15,152 bases of DNA from Amoebophrya sp. AT5.2 (Eukaryota > Sar > Dinophyceae > Syndiniales > Amoebophryaceae), in contig RXOD01005241.1 in assembly GCA_005223375.1 (NCBI GenBank), forward strand, positions 1 to 15,152, read 5' to 3'. The notes beneath the pieces were generated by a model that worked only from the letters and a program-made list of their open reading frames with translations, was not told the origin of the DNA and searched no databases. This document shows, piece by piece, positions 1 to 8,559 of this stretch. The position numbers and the translations under genes are program-made. Position 1 is the stretch's first letter; every line of letters starts with the position of its first letter.

Positions 1-31
1 CCCGTTCTGATCGTTTCCCCCCCTCAATTCG

Positions 32-152
32 GCGAAACTGTCCGAAAAGAAGTGCCCACTGCGTTCAACTTTTTTTTCGGGATCCCCGCTTAGGTTCTTG
101 GTTTTGGCTTGCGAAACTGTCCGAAAAGAAGTCGAAGCCGTCCGAAAAAAAG
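32..152. repeat. 22-bp direct repeat, two exact copies plus a partial third
   Basis: The 22-bp string starting GCGAAACTGTCCGAAAAGAA occurs exactly at 32-53 and again at 111-132, a period of 79 bp. A degenerate third copy, GTCCGAAAA followed by AAAAG, lies at about 140-152. The sequence between the copies is not repeated. The cluster is at the edge of the window, so it may continue to the left as a longer tandem array or belong to a dispersed repeat. No coding frame uses it. Confidence 0.8.
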
Positions 153-1351
153 CAACATCCATTTTTTACTGTAGGAGCCCTACTTAACTTCCGTCATAAA
201 CGACTGGTGCCAGGAATATGATCAGCCATGAGGAGCATGATGCGAAAGAATGTCAATGAATGTCATCTATCTTTCACTTTCGTTTCCACGACAAAGACAA
301 TCATGAAGTGTTCCTCTCGTTTCGATGCAATTGACTGATCATACAAATCGAAGGCAAAAGTGACCATGACTACGTGCCACTTGATCGGAAGTCAGTGTGC
401 GACATACATCTAACACGTACATCAATTATTTTCTTCATTGAAATTGATTTTGTTAAGCCACCTGTTCCACCTTTTCTGGAAATGTCTAAGTGTCGTGCGT
501 GAAGCAAGTCGTGCTCAGTTGTTCTTGTTGAGCTAGACTTCATAAATCATATACCATACCTCAACAGGAGGGTCAGTTGTAGAGGGCCGAGTACCACGTA
601 GCTGCCAGCTAGTAGCTGGGCAAACATAGCGCGCAAGCACCTCTAAAATCCGCCCCATATTGATGATTTTAATCATGCGGCGGTAGACGCCTATGATTGC
701 CCTGATTTCTTGCCCTTCCTCCATTGCGTGCGAGTTGCTGGATTGTCAGGGGCATCCTCCAAGCACCTCTGAAAAAATGAATCCGCACCATATTTTTATT
801 ATGGCATAGCTACTTTCTTATATGTGTGAAGCTCCTGGAGCTGGACGAGGGTGATAGATACGCATCAAAATCCATGATTGGCGTGGGTGTGCATTGCTCA
901 TTGCTTTGTCCTACGATCTTCGCGCGATGCCCATCCCCAATCGTCGCCCTCGGAGCAGCAACTGCCAGTGGCAGCGCCGCCTTTGCGGAGACGCCCGCGT
1001 CAAGGTATCACGCTCGTCCTCATTCTCATAATGATAATTGTTCGGTGAAGATACTTGGACTGGACGAAAGCGATGTTAAAGTTAAAGCGCATCGGCATCG
1101 GCATCAAGACTCCTCCTCCCGGGCTTGTCTGGCTTTTCAAAAGTGTGCTGAGGTAAGCACTGCACGACTCGCACGATGCAATAAGAATAATGAAAATGAA
1201 TCTATCACTATCGTATCTCTATCACTTCAGTGAGCGCGAAATTAAAATTCGGGGCAGCAGGAGCCACAGTTAGATTATCATTATATTTGATCGAACAAGA
1301 ACTTGAAGCGATTATACTAGAGAGTGACGCTGCCGTTGTCGTGACGGTGAT

Positions 1352-1430
1352 GGCCTTCCGCTGCCTGGAGGCGGCAGTCAGAGGTAATCGACCGAGGGCC
1401 ATCCGCTGCCGGGGGGGCGGCAGTCAGAGG
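1352..1430. repeat. Two tandem copies of a ~33-bp GC-rich unit
   Basis: A unit beginning GGCC, then TCCGCTGCC, a G-rich spacer, and GGCGGCAGTCAGAGG is present at 1352-1384 and 1397-1430, a period of about 45 bp. The copies differ by a few substitutions and one base of length. The second copy can fold into a short hairpin (CTGCCG, G-rich loop, CGGCAG); the first has a weaker 5-bp version. It looks like a local duplication in non-coding DNA. Confidence 0.75.
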
Positions 1431-1828
1431 CAAAAACAAACAACCAGGTTGTACCTTCGTCCTACCAGCATGCCTATCGCTATCCCTATGCATGCTAGAG
1501 GTAGGTACTCATCTCTGTCTCGTTTTTATATAAGTATAGTACGTAGGCAGAGGCACAACTCGACGTCGGATGAAAGCAAGAAGGCAACCCACGAGTACTA
1601 CAACTTCGTTCTACTCGTACTCAAACTGTAGACGTATGAGATTGAGACCTTCATCCCCGTTCTTAGGTCCAGCACCGCCGGATCATCTTCCACCCGATGC
1701 TCTGCTCTGCTAGCACCCGATGCCGATGCTCTAAATACAAATGCAACCGCTAGTGCACCCTCGACAGCCACCACTTCCACTCCACAGCTTCTATCTTGTT
1801 CTCGGTGACCAATCATTACAGATACCAG

Positions 1829-4594
1829 CTATAATGCACCTAGTGCCTCTGCTGGGCAGGGGGCAATCGGTTCCCAGTACACTTTCACTTTTTGGCCTCC
1901 AGCACCACCATCTTCCTCCTCGACCACTTCCACCTGGTGACCGAAGCGCAGCTTCTTCTTTTCGACTACTATCTCGGCCCCCTCGCGCTGCAGCTTGCCG
2001 ATGGAAGTGCATTTGTAGTCTGCTCCACCTTCTCCCGCTCCCTGCTGTCCCGCGTGTGCCCCCGCGGTCGAGTTCGAGTTCTCTGAGCCCGAGGTAGTCG
2101 CCAGACTCTCGTCCTCCCCGCTGCTCAGGAGACAGCTCCCCGCCTCTTCGGTGCCGGCACCGGTGGTGAGGCTAGTGTCGCTGGATGAACAATTAGTACC
2201 CGCCTTCCCCCGCAGCGCAGCAAGATTCCAGCTACTTCTCGTCGAATTCATCTTCAGCTGCAGCTTCTCGTCGACTTCTGTTTGTGCCTTTATTTCATCC
2301 GCCACCAAGTCGCTGGATAGGGACGAAGAATCGTCGTCCGACGAGAGTGGGGGCGAACAAGCTGGCGCAGATGCCGGGGACGACAACAGGAGCAAATTTT
2401 CCAGCTCTTGCTCTTGCATCTTCATCATCAAGGAGCTGTTGTTCGTGTTCATTCCGTTGATGCTGATGTCGTCATTGATGTCTGGTGCGCGTGCGCTCGC
2501 GACCGCGTCCCGCCGGCTGTTCACGACAGCGGTCACGCAGGCTTGGACCAGGCGCTGATCCAAAGTTCGTCCCTGGTGCTCCGGGCGTGCGTCATGATCT
2601 CTCGCCTGCTCATCTTCCGATTCATGTTCTTCTGTAGTTTCCTCATCCCTTTCATCCGTCGTGCTGTCCGCGAAGATTCTGGACACAAGGACTTCCACGT
2701 CCTCCTTCTCGGCAGCACTCAGGTGATGCCAGCTGGGCTCCTGCTGCTGCACAGGAGGCCCGACAAAGTTCCGCACCGGCGTCCATGGCGGGTCCGTTGT
2801 TGTAGCAGTCCCAGTCGCCTCCAGCAGTTGAACTCGACTAGGACTCTTGGGGCTGGGCACATGAAGTTGCTGGTTCTGGTGCAGGAAGTCCGCCACGGCC
2901 CTATGGGATGAAGAATCACAATCATGATCCAAGCGGACGGCCCGCATTCTTCTCGCCAAATCTTCGTCGATAACGATATCGGCAACCGCCCCCCCCTCGT
3001 TGTGTGAAGATTGTTCAGCAACATCTTGCTCCCGCGTGGTCGAGGTGGAAGACAGTTTACGAACAAGCGCAGTTTTCGCAGGAGGTGGATCACGTTCACG
3101 AGATTGTTCCCGGGGCTTGCTTTGCCGGAGCACCTCGTCACCTTGCTTCCTGTGCACGACGAAGAGGCGGGCCGCCGGCACATCGCCGAGGTGGTCTGGG
3201 TCGTGCTGCTCGTGTCCGCGTGGGGTCGCTAGCTCGGGGGTCGTCCCCACTTCGGTCGGCGACGGCGGCGGCGCGTACGAAAATAAGGGCCTTGGATGGG
3301 GCGTTAGCAGTTGGGCGGCGGCTGCATCCGCGCGTCCGTTCTTACGTTCCACGTGATAAAATAGACGATCACGCCGCGGGTTCGAGCCAACAACCGCTGG
3401 CCGCGGCTGGTGGTCTCTCCTGGTTCGCGCTCTAACTCTATGACCACGAGAACCTCCTCTGGAAAGGAGAGAGTTCGGCTGTTGGGGAGCCTGAGCCGCC
3501 GGACCAGGGGAAGGTGAGCCCCCATAATTGCAAGCGTTTTTCATCGTTTTCCCGTCTTCATCGTGTGCATTTTCTTGCTCATGCTGGCAAGAACGATAGT
3601 TGTACAGTCGCTCCTGCGTACCAGTATGCGTCGTCGCTTCCTCCATTTCCACGGCACCAACTCGGTCAGAACAAAGAGCAGGGCGAGGTGGGGGGCCAGA
3701 AGCTGCTTCATTTTCATCGACGCCGTCGTGATGGTTCCCGGTCCTCGCGAGCAGCGACTGATCATTATCATACTTCTGAGACTGACGACACAGCTGTCGG
3801 CCTCCGGCTGTCTCGGGGTGCGCGTCTTCTTTTCGCGTCGACTCTTGGTGAAGGTTGCGATAGAAGTCGTGGCCCAGCTGCACACCATCTGGCTCCACCG
3901 CGTGAGCGTGTACTTCTAGTTCTTGCGGCATCGTGATCTTCGCGGCCATTTCATTCTTCTCACCCACGACCTGATCTGCGTAATTTGCACTTGTTCGTGT
4001 TGCATCATTTTGTTGAAGCGCGGGGCTTCGGTCTCCTCCTGCTGCCCCAGTGGTCGGCTCGTCTTTCATTTTTGCAACATGTTGTTCGTGAACACTTGAA
4101 TGCCATCCCCTCAGGAATTCCTGGACGAGGCTTTGGCCTTCATCCCTTGGAAGCGCTTTGATAGTGCCTACGCCAGCAGTCGCGGGCTCCACCAAGCTAC
4201 TCTTGCGGTCGTCCATGCGGTTGTTACTTAGTCGGCGGAGATGATGCCGATGCCCCGGCGGCGCTAGCTGCTGATCTGGCGGAGCCGGCGTAAATTGACC
4301 CCGCACCTCCTGGCGGAAAACTTCTTCCGTGCCACGGGTGCCAACTTGTGCTTGTTCTCGGAGCTGCTGGGGCTGGCTGCCTAAAAAACCCAACTCCCGC
4401 TTCCGACCCCGGAGGCCTGTTTCGTTGATTTGCTGGTAGTTGTGGTTGATGTGCTGCTCCTGCTCCACTTGTTTCATGCTCTCCGAGACGTCCACAAGCG
4501 ATACCGCGCTCACGGAAAAGGCCAGCAGATGCTGGAACCCTACACGCAGACGCAGCATCATGATCGTCGAAACCGAACTCCAAATCGCTTTCAT
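1829..4594 (-). CDS. Large low-complexity protein with N-terminal hydrophobic segment and C-terminal PP1-docking-like motif
   Basis: An uninterrupted 921-codon frame starts at an ATG with A at -3 and ends in TAG. I do not recognise the family. Residues 1-12 are polar to mixed. Residues about 13-36 are hydrophobic after two arginines, resembling a signal peptide or signal anchor. Residues 40-870 are hydrophilic and apparently disordered, rich in Gln, Glu, Asp, Ser, Thr, Arg and His. They include Pro-rich patches (around 430-450), an acidic stretch (645-668) and Ser/Asp-rich runs (738-765). The last 50 residues are more ordered: a basic EKKKLRFG at 878-885, then HQVEVVEEED, then KVKVYWEP (902-908). 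KLRF at 881-884 resembles the RVxF motif by which regulators bind protein phosphatase 1. A cytosolic PP1 role would need the N-terminus to be an anchor rather than a cleaved signal. Coding status rests on frame length; internal introns cannot be excluded. Confidence 0.7.
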   Translation of the reverse strand: MKAIWSSVSTIMMLRLRVGFQHLLAFSVSAVSLVDVSESMKQVEQEQHINHNYQQINETGLRGRKRELGFLGSQPQQLREQAQVGTRGTEEVFRQEVRGQFTPAPPDQQLAPPGHRHHLRRLSNNRMDDRKSSLVEPATAGVGTIKALPRDEGQSLVQEFLRGWHSSVHEQHVAKMKDEPTTGAAGGDRSPALQQNDATRTSANYADQVVGEKNEMAAKITMPQELEVHAHAVEPDGVQLGHDFYRNLHQESTRKEDAHPETAGGRQLCRQSQKYDNDQSLLARTGNHHDGVDENEAASGPPPRPALCSDRVGAVEMEEATTHTGTQERLYNYRSCQHEQENAHDEDGKTMKNACNYGGSPSPGPAAQAPQQPNSLLSRGGSRGHRVRARTRRDHQPRPAVVGSNPRRDRLFYHVERKNGRADAAAAQLLTPHPRPLFSYAPPPSPTEVGTTPELATPRGHEQHDPDHLGDVPAARLFVVHRKQGDEVLRQSKPREQSRERDPPPAKTALVRKLSSTSTTREQDVAEQSSHNEGGAVADIVIDEDLARRMRAVRLDHDCDSSSHRAVADFLHQNQQLHVPSPKSPSRVQLLEATGTATTTDPPWTPVRNFVGPPVQQQEPSWHHLSAAEKEDVEVLVSRIFADSTTDERDEETTEEHESEDEQARDHDARPEHQGRTLDQRLVQACVTAVVNSRRDAVASARAPDINDDISINGMNTNNSSLMMKMQEQELENLLLLSSPASAPACSPPLSSDDDSSSLSSDLVADEIKAQTEVDEKLQLKMNSTRSSWNLAALRGKAGTNCSSSDTSLTTGAGTEEAGSCLLSSGEDESLATTSGSENSNSTAGAHAGQQGAGEGGADYKCTSIGKLQREGAEIVVEKKKLRFGHQVEVVEEEDGGAGGQKVKVYWEPIAPCPAEALGAL

Positions 4595-6153
4595 TCTGTT
4601 GATTTGATTTTGTATTTTTGTCGTCTTTTTTTATTGAAAGACTCAGACGACGAGTGAGGGAGAAGCTCGCCATTGAAAACCATTTCTTTGGGGTGGGGTT
4701 GCATCGAAAACGAAAAAAACAGAAATATGTATGTATCGGAATGCAGGTCAACTACAAAACTACAGTGAGAACAATGAGTCTGAGAGCGATAAGTGCCTGC
4801 AATTAGTAGGCCGACACGGCCGCAACCGCAAGTGGAGGTCTCCGACCGCAAGGCCGCGTTCCTTGTTCTTCGTCTACGTTCGCTGTCCTTCTTGCCGCTG
4901 TTCCAGTTCCAAGTCCGTTCTTGCTCCCGTGCTCGTGAAATCGATGCAAGCGGGCGCGTCGTCCTCTCTTCTACCACCTTTGCGTCTTGGTCTTTCTTCT
5001 TTGGTGTTGGTAACGGTAACCGTAGCCGCGAAGTGAATCCCCATCTATTTCTCATGGAGTTTACAACTACACCGTTCTCGTCTACAACTACTTGGTAGAT
5101 GTGTTTTTTCTACTCCCTCTGCTTCTACTTCATCTTCGGTGGCCGTGGCCCTTGGCGTTGGCATCAAGCATATCCGATATTTTTCGTTGCCTAATAAAGA
5201 TTTGAAATTTATGTTTTTTTTGAAAGATACATCGTCATCGAACTAAGTGTAAGTAGGAGCCAGTCCGTTTTTTTTTATTTTTTTTGTTTAGTTTCTCGTT
5301 TCCATGTCGGTAAGCTTGAGGAGATCCCTCTGACAGGAGCCAGATCCCTTCTTCGTTTAAGGAGTTGAGGTTGACCTGCTATGAGGTCGATGCTATGATA
5401 TCTTTTTTAAAGCGAAAAGATTGCGTTCCTCTTCATCGCTGTGCTGAAAGATGAGGTGCGCGTGACATCGATGCTGTTTGCTTAAGAAAGAACGAAGGCC
5501 TCCTGAAATAAACCACTGCTCCACCTTCTACGGTATCTTCATCATGAACATGATCCGATCGGCATACTCGAACTTTAAGAAGAAGCAACCAACGCGCGAA
5601 AATAAAAAGCAGAACGAAGCGAAAAGATTCAAGTGGAAGATTCCCGCTCACCAGATATTTTTCACGAAGATTGAGATTGACCAGCCACAGCTAGAAATTT
5701 ATGAACCAACTTTGCTTGCGCTTGGATCGCTCCACGTCGTCGTGGAGTTCGCGGTTATAGATGATCTGCAGACTCACGAAAGGACGTGCGGGATCTTCAA
5801 GTAGAGACGACATCACGGCTCACCTGATGGTAGATTCTGTCTCTGTGCTGCTCACAGTGACGGTTCCTACGTCGCTTTGGAAAAGAACCGTTCAACGGAT
5901 CAAACTGGTACAAAATTCAGCGGAGGCGTTGTCAAGATGATGAGGAGCCCCACCGTTTCATCTTCGCAGTCCAATTCTTCATTCGTTCAACATTTCAAAG
6001 AAATACATTCTTTTGGAAACACTCTATGTTCATGTTGCCCCCTTGTTGCACAGACATCACGGTTGGGAGAGGTGTGCGTCTTCATGGTGCTCCTGCTCCA
6101 CCACGAGCCTGTGTTCCGTGTTCGTGTTCATGATTTAGCAGATTTTCGTGGTT
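4595..6153. other. Intergenic region between the SLC52-like gene and the low-complexity gene
   Basis: This is 1.56 kb with no recognisable gene. It includes T-rich DNA, notably a tract at about 5268-5287, and an AATAAA on the plus strand near 5184 with no plus-strand gene to serve. A minus-strand frame with a true ATG (5055 down to 4591, 154 codons, Arg/Lys/Ser-rich) ends in a TGA that overlaps the ATG of the downstream gene by four bases; see findings. A plus-strand frame around 5478-5804 starts with TTG as read and matches nothing I know. A strong donor-like sequence, CATCAG/GTGAGC, sits on the minus strand near 5822, but I could not build an exon with a start codon in front of it. Confidence 0.5.
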
Positions 6154-7830
6154 CTACAGCTGTCGTCCGATCAGGAAGAAGGCCAACGAGCCGAGCGAAC
6201 TGCCAATCTGCAACACCCGACCCGCAACACTGAGCCTATCGGTAGAATCGGTATTAAGCCCGGACGGCCCGCCCGGCCTTCCAGGCGGAACCGCAAGTGA
6301 AGCAAGCATCATTGTTTTTCCAAACGGCAGCGCCACCATGCCCGATATCATCACAGTCACCCCTACAAAAATGCGCAGTTTGTTGCGCCATGAATGATCA
6401 ACAAAGTCAGAACCATCGTTATTTTTCAAATTTGCATCCTCGACGGAAGCAGAGGTAGACGTAAAAGCTGCTCCGTACGGCGATGAAGATGGGGAGAACG
6501 CTCCGCAGGCCAGCGCAGTGACCAAGCAGCCAACGGAAAACCAATATGCGTTCGCGGCGGCACGTATTCTTGCGCTCCGGTAAAACTTGTGGGCCAGCGC
6601 GACCGCGAAGGGCGTGAGCCAGCCCGCGGTGTTCGTCGTCAGAAAGTAGACGCGAGTCACCTCGTCTTCTTCTTCCGCACTGGAGCTAGTGGTAGTTGAA
6701 CTTAAACTTGAACGAACAACGAGTGCGCGACACGCAAAGACGGTGAGCGACAGAAATAGACCATTCTGGAACGCGCCCGCGATGAATATGAGCGCCATCG
6801 TTGCTCTACTTCTAGCGCCGCTGCTCGGACCTGGAGTGGTCGTGGGACTTGTTGGCCTGGTATGAGGAGCCCCCCCCGGCGGCTCGGAGGACGGCGTGTC
6901 AAGAAGTGGTCGCGAATTGCTCATGCTTAGCGTGCTTGCGCTTGGATCTTCATCACGAAGACCAACGGACAAGGGTCCACCAGCACCTCCACCTTCTTCA
7001 CGCCCTCGTCGTGTTTCAGCGTCCATTTCTTCACCGCGAGCTCGAGCCCGACTCTTGCTAGCCAGCGTCCAGAAGACTGGGAGGAAGCAGAATGCATACA
7101 CGGCGCTGAAGATTGCGAAGTACGCCGACGGCGAAAGGGCGAACATGCGTTGCAGCACTCCAACGAAGGCGATCACTGCTACGGAACTCGTTGCGCCGCC
7201 GGACAGAAAGACCACCCCCGTTGCCACGTTCTCCGCCTCCAGAACGTGCGCGACGAAGGGCCAGTACACCAGATTGGTCAGACAACAGAAGCATGCCAGC
7301 AGAATGTAGCAGGCGTACAACCCAATGCTGCGGAAGGATGCAGGCACGTCGGCCAGCACGACGATTGGAGACGCCATGTCCATGGTCGAGGAGCGCGACG
7401 ACGAGGGTGGTCGTGGTCCACCACTCAGAAGTGTGAGTCGCCACGTGAGCGCGAGCGCCGCGAGTACGACTGCGTCGCCGACCAGTATCACCCAGATCGT
7501 GCCGCGCAGGACAGCGGAAGTCTTCGAACGTGCTCCCCGAAAGAGGTACAAGTGGAGGGCCGCGGCAAGCGGGCCGCACTGGGCGGCCAGGGCCAAGTTG
7601 TTCGGCAAATGGTTACCCTCGGGCAGCTCCTGGATCAGTTTCCACGCGTCGGAAAACACGCACTGCACAGGCATCCAGGCCGAAGCGCCGAGCAGTGCGA
7701 GCAGGACGAACGTCGTGGTCGTCGTGGTGCTCCTGCTGTCCTCGGTCTGATCCTCCTCGGGAGGACCAGCCGCAGGAGCAATCGCCTGCGCACACGCCAG
7801 CGGCACGCTCGCCGCGGAAACAGCAGACAT
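6154..7830 (-). CDS. SLC52-type riboflavin transporter
   Basis: This is a predicted multi-pass carrier for riboflavin uptake across the plasma or an internal membrane, of 558 residues from the first in-frame ATG at 7830; the frame extends upstream to a TTG at 7842 but not to another ATG. The family is recognised from segment 1 followed by CVFSDAWKLIQELPEG (residues 57-72) and the NHLPNNLAL start of segment 2, which match the SLC52 pattern of a conserved ELPEG...LP. Further support comes from the cysteine-rich fourth segment leading to YWPF, the GAFQNG motif opening segment 7 (about 351-357), and the final LQIGSSLGSLAFFLI helix. Eleven hydrophobic segments lie near 40-59, 78-97, 109-130, 168-190, 203-226, 236-256, 344-370, 394-412, 426-446, 484-506 and 532-553, the usual SLC52 number. 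The length is above the animal proteins (about 450-470) because of low-complexity loops, chiefly residues 257-343 between segments 6 and 7. No intron is needed. The substrate is inferred from family only. Confidence 0.85.
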   Translation of the reverse strand: MSAVSAASVPLACAQAIAPAAGPPEEDQTEDSRSTTTTTTFVLLALLGASAWMPVQCVFSDAWKLIQELPEGNHLPNNLALAAQCGPLAAALHLYLFRGARSKTSAVLRGTIWVILVGDAVVLAALALTWRLTLLSGGPRPPSSSRSSTMDMASPIVVLADVPASFRSIGLYACYILLACFCCLTNLVYWPFVAHVLEAENVATGVVFLSGGATSSVAVIAFVGVLQRMFALSPSAYFAIFSAVYAFCFLPVFWTLASKSRARARGEEMDAETRRGREEGGGAGGPLSVGLRDEDPSASTLSMSNSRPLLDTPSSEPPGGAPHTRPTSPTTTPGPSSGARSRATMALIFIAGAFQNGLFLSLTVFACRALVVRSSLSSTTTSSSAEEEDEVTRVYFLTTNTAGWLTPFAVALAHKFYRSARIRAAANAYWFSVGCLVTALACGAFSPSSSPYGAAFTSTSASVEDANLKNNDGSDFVDHSWRNKLRIFVGVTVMISGMVALPFGKTMMLASLAVPPGRPGGPSGLNTDSTDRLSVAGRVLQIGSSLGSLAFFLIGRQL

Positions 7831-8559
7831 TGATTCACGCAAGTATCTTCTCGGTTCAAAACTCTTGTTTACTCTTTTTTACTTCTGCAGAGAGGGGCGG
7901 GAAACTGTACGTGTCAGGCTACCAAAAATTGCACCGTGTTCATCGCTGTCGTGATCCTACTTGACTTGCTCCTCAAACAACACATAAATTGAACAAGACC
8001 CTCGGCGATGGATTACTATGCACGGGAAGGTCCTCCTCGTCCTTCCTTGTCTCTCGCGAAGACCAACGGGCTGCGCTGGGCGGGGCCGCTGTCGACGTCA
8101 ATATATGTCCTAGTGGTGCCGCTACCTAGATGTAGATAGTGAGTTATATGCCGTCGTGTAGTCATAGTCATTTTTTACTGCTTGGCGATCTAATACCCAG
8201 CCCCCTGCCGGTCTCCTCAAGAACTTCGAAAGAGGAGGACGATATTGGAACACTTCTCACTACGATGATAGCGGAAGGCTGCAGTTTTGCCCTGGTGCTT
8301 CGTCGTGTGGGAATTATTATACTAAATATATACCAGTACAAGAGCATGCGCTGCCACTGGATCTCGCCCCTTGCGGTCCGAGGTTTCTGCTGCTTTATTT
8401 TTTCGGAAAAAACACGCCTGCTCGGGGTATTAGGGCTATACGGATCATTGACTTGATGATCTTTGTACTAGCATCTCGAACTCAGGAATCCATCGCGATC
8501 GCCATCTTCGCGCGTCATCCTAGCCGCGCCCACGACCATCGATGCCGGTAGAAGTTTCG
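7831..8559. other. Intergenic region between the SLC52-like gene and the four-span gene
   Basis: This is 729 bp with no supported gene. The bases left of 7900 should include the 5' leader of the SLC52-like gene, and the right part the 3' untranslated region of the four-span protein gene. A plus-strand frame at about 8139-8456 lacks convincing composition. I see no tRNA, no clear promoter element and no copy of the dinoflagellate spliced-leader sequence. Confidence 0.5.

Larger units (their letters stand above)
1..1828. other. Left flank without a convincing gene
   Basis: No open frame here has an ATG start, sensible composition and a recognisable family. The longest plus-strand frames (about 133-135 codons, around 826-1233 and 1230-1631) do not begin with ATG as read and have irregular composition. 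A 63-codon minus-strand frame with a true ATG (724 down to 533) is open but matches nothing I know. The stretch is richer in A/T than the genes to its right and holds two direct-repeat clusters, listed separately. Part of it should contain the 3' untranslated region of the minus-strand gene that ends at 1829, but I see no polyadenylation signal that I would defend. Confidence 0.5.

Noticed and set aside
533..724. Minus-strand frame of 63 codons with a true ATG
   Set aside because: Short, no family resemblance and no supporting signals; kept only as a remark on the left flank.
3370..3400. GGTTCGAGCC resembling a tRNA T-loop
   Set aside because: The flanking bases do not form a five-base-pair stem, and it lies inside a long coding frame.
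5478..5804. Plus-strand frame of 108 codons
   Set aside because: It begins with TTG as read, the first ATG leaves a shorter protein with no recognisable family, and it would be the only plus-strand gene.
5815..5880. Strong donor-like sequence CATCAG/GTGAGC on the minus strand
   Set aside because: The frame in front of it runs only about 30 codons to a stop with no ATG, and no matching exon was found.
7113..7964. Long plus-strand frames (up to 227 codons) opposite the SLC52-like gene
   Set aside because: They are antisense to a gene with clear family motifs, overlap one another in several frames, and have Arg/His/Gln-rich composition typical of reading GC-rich coding DNA backwards.
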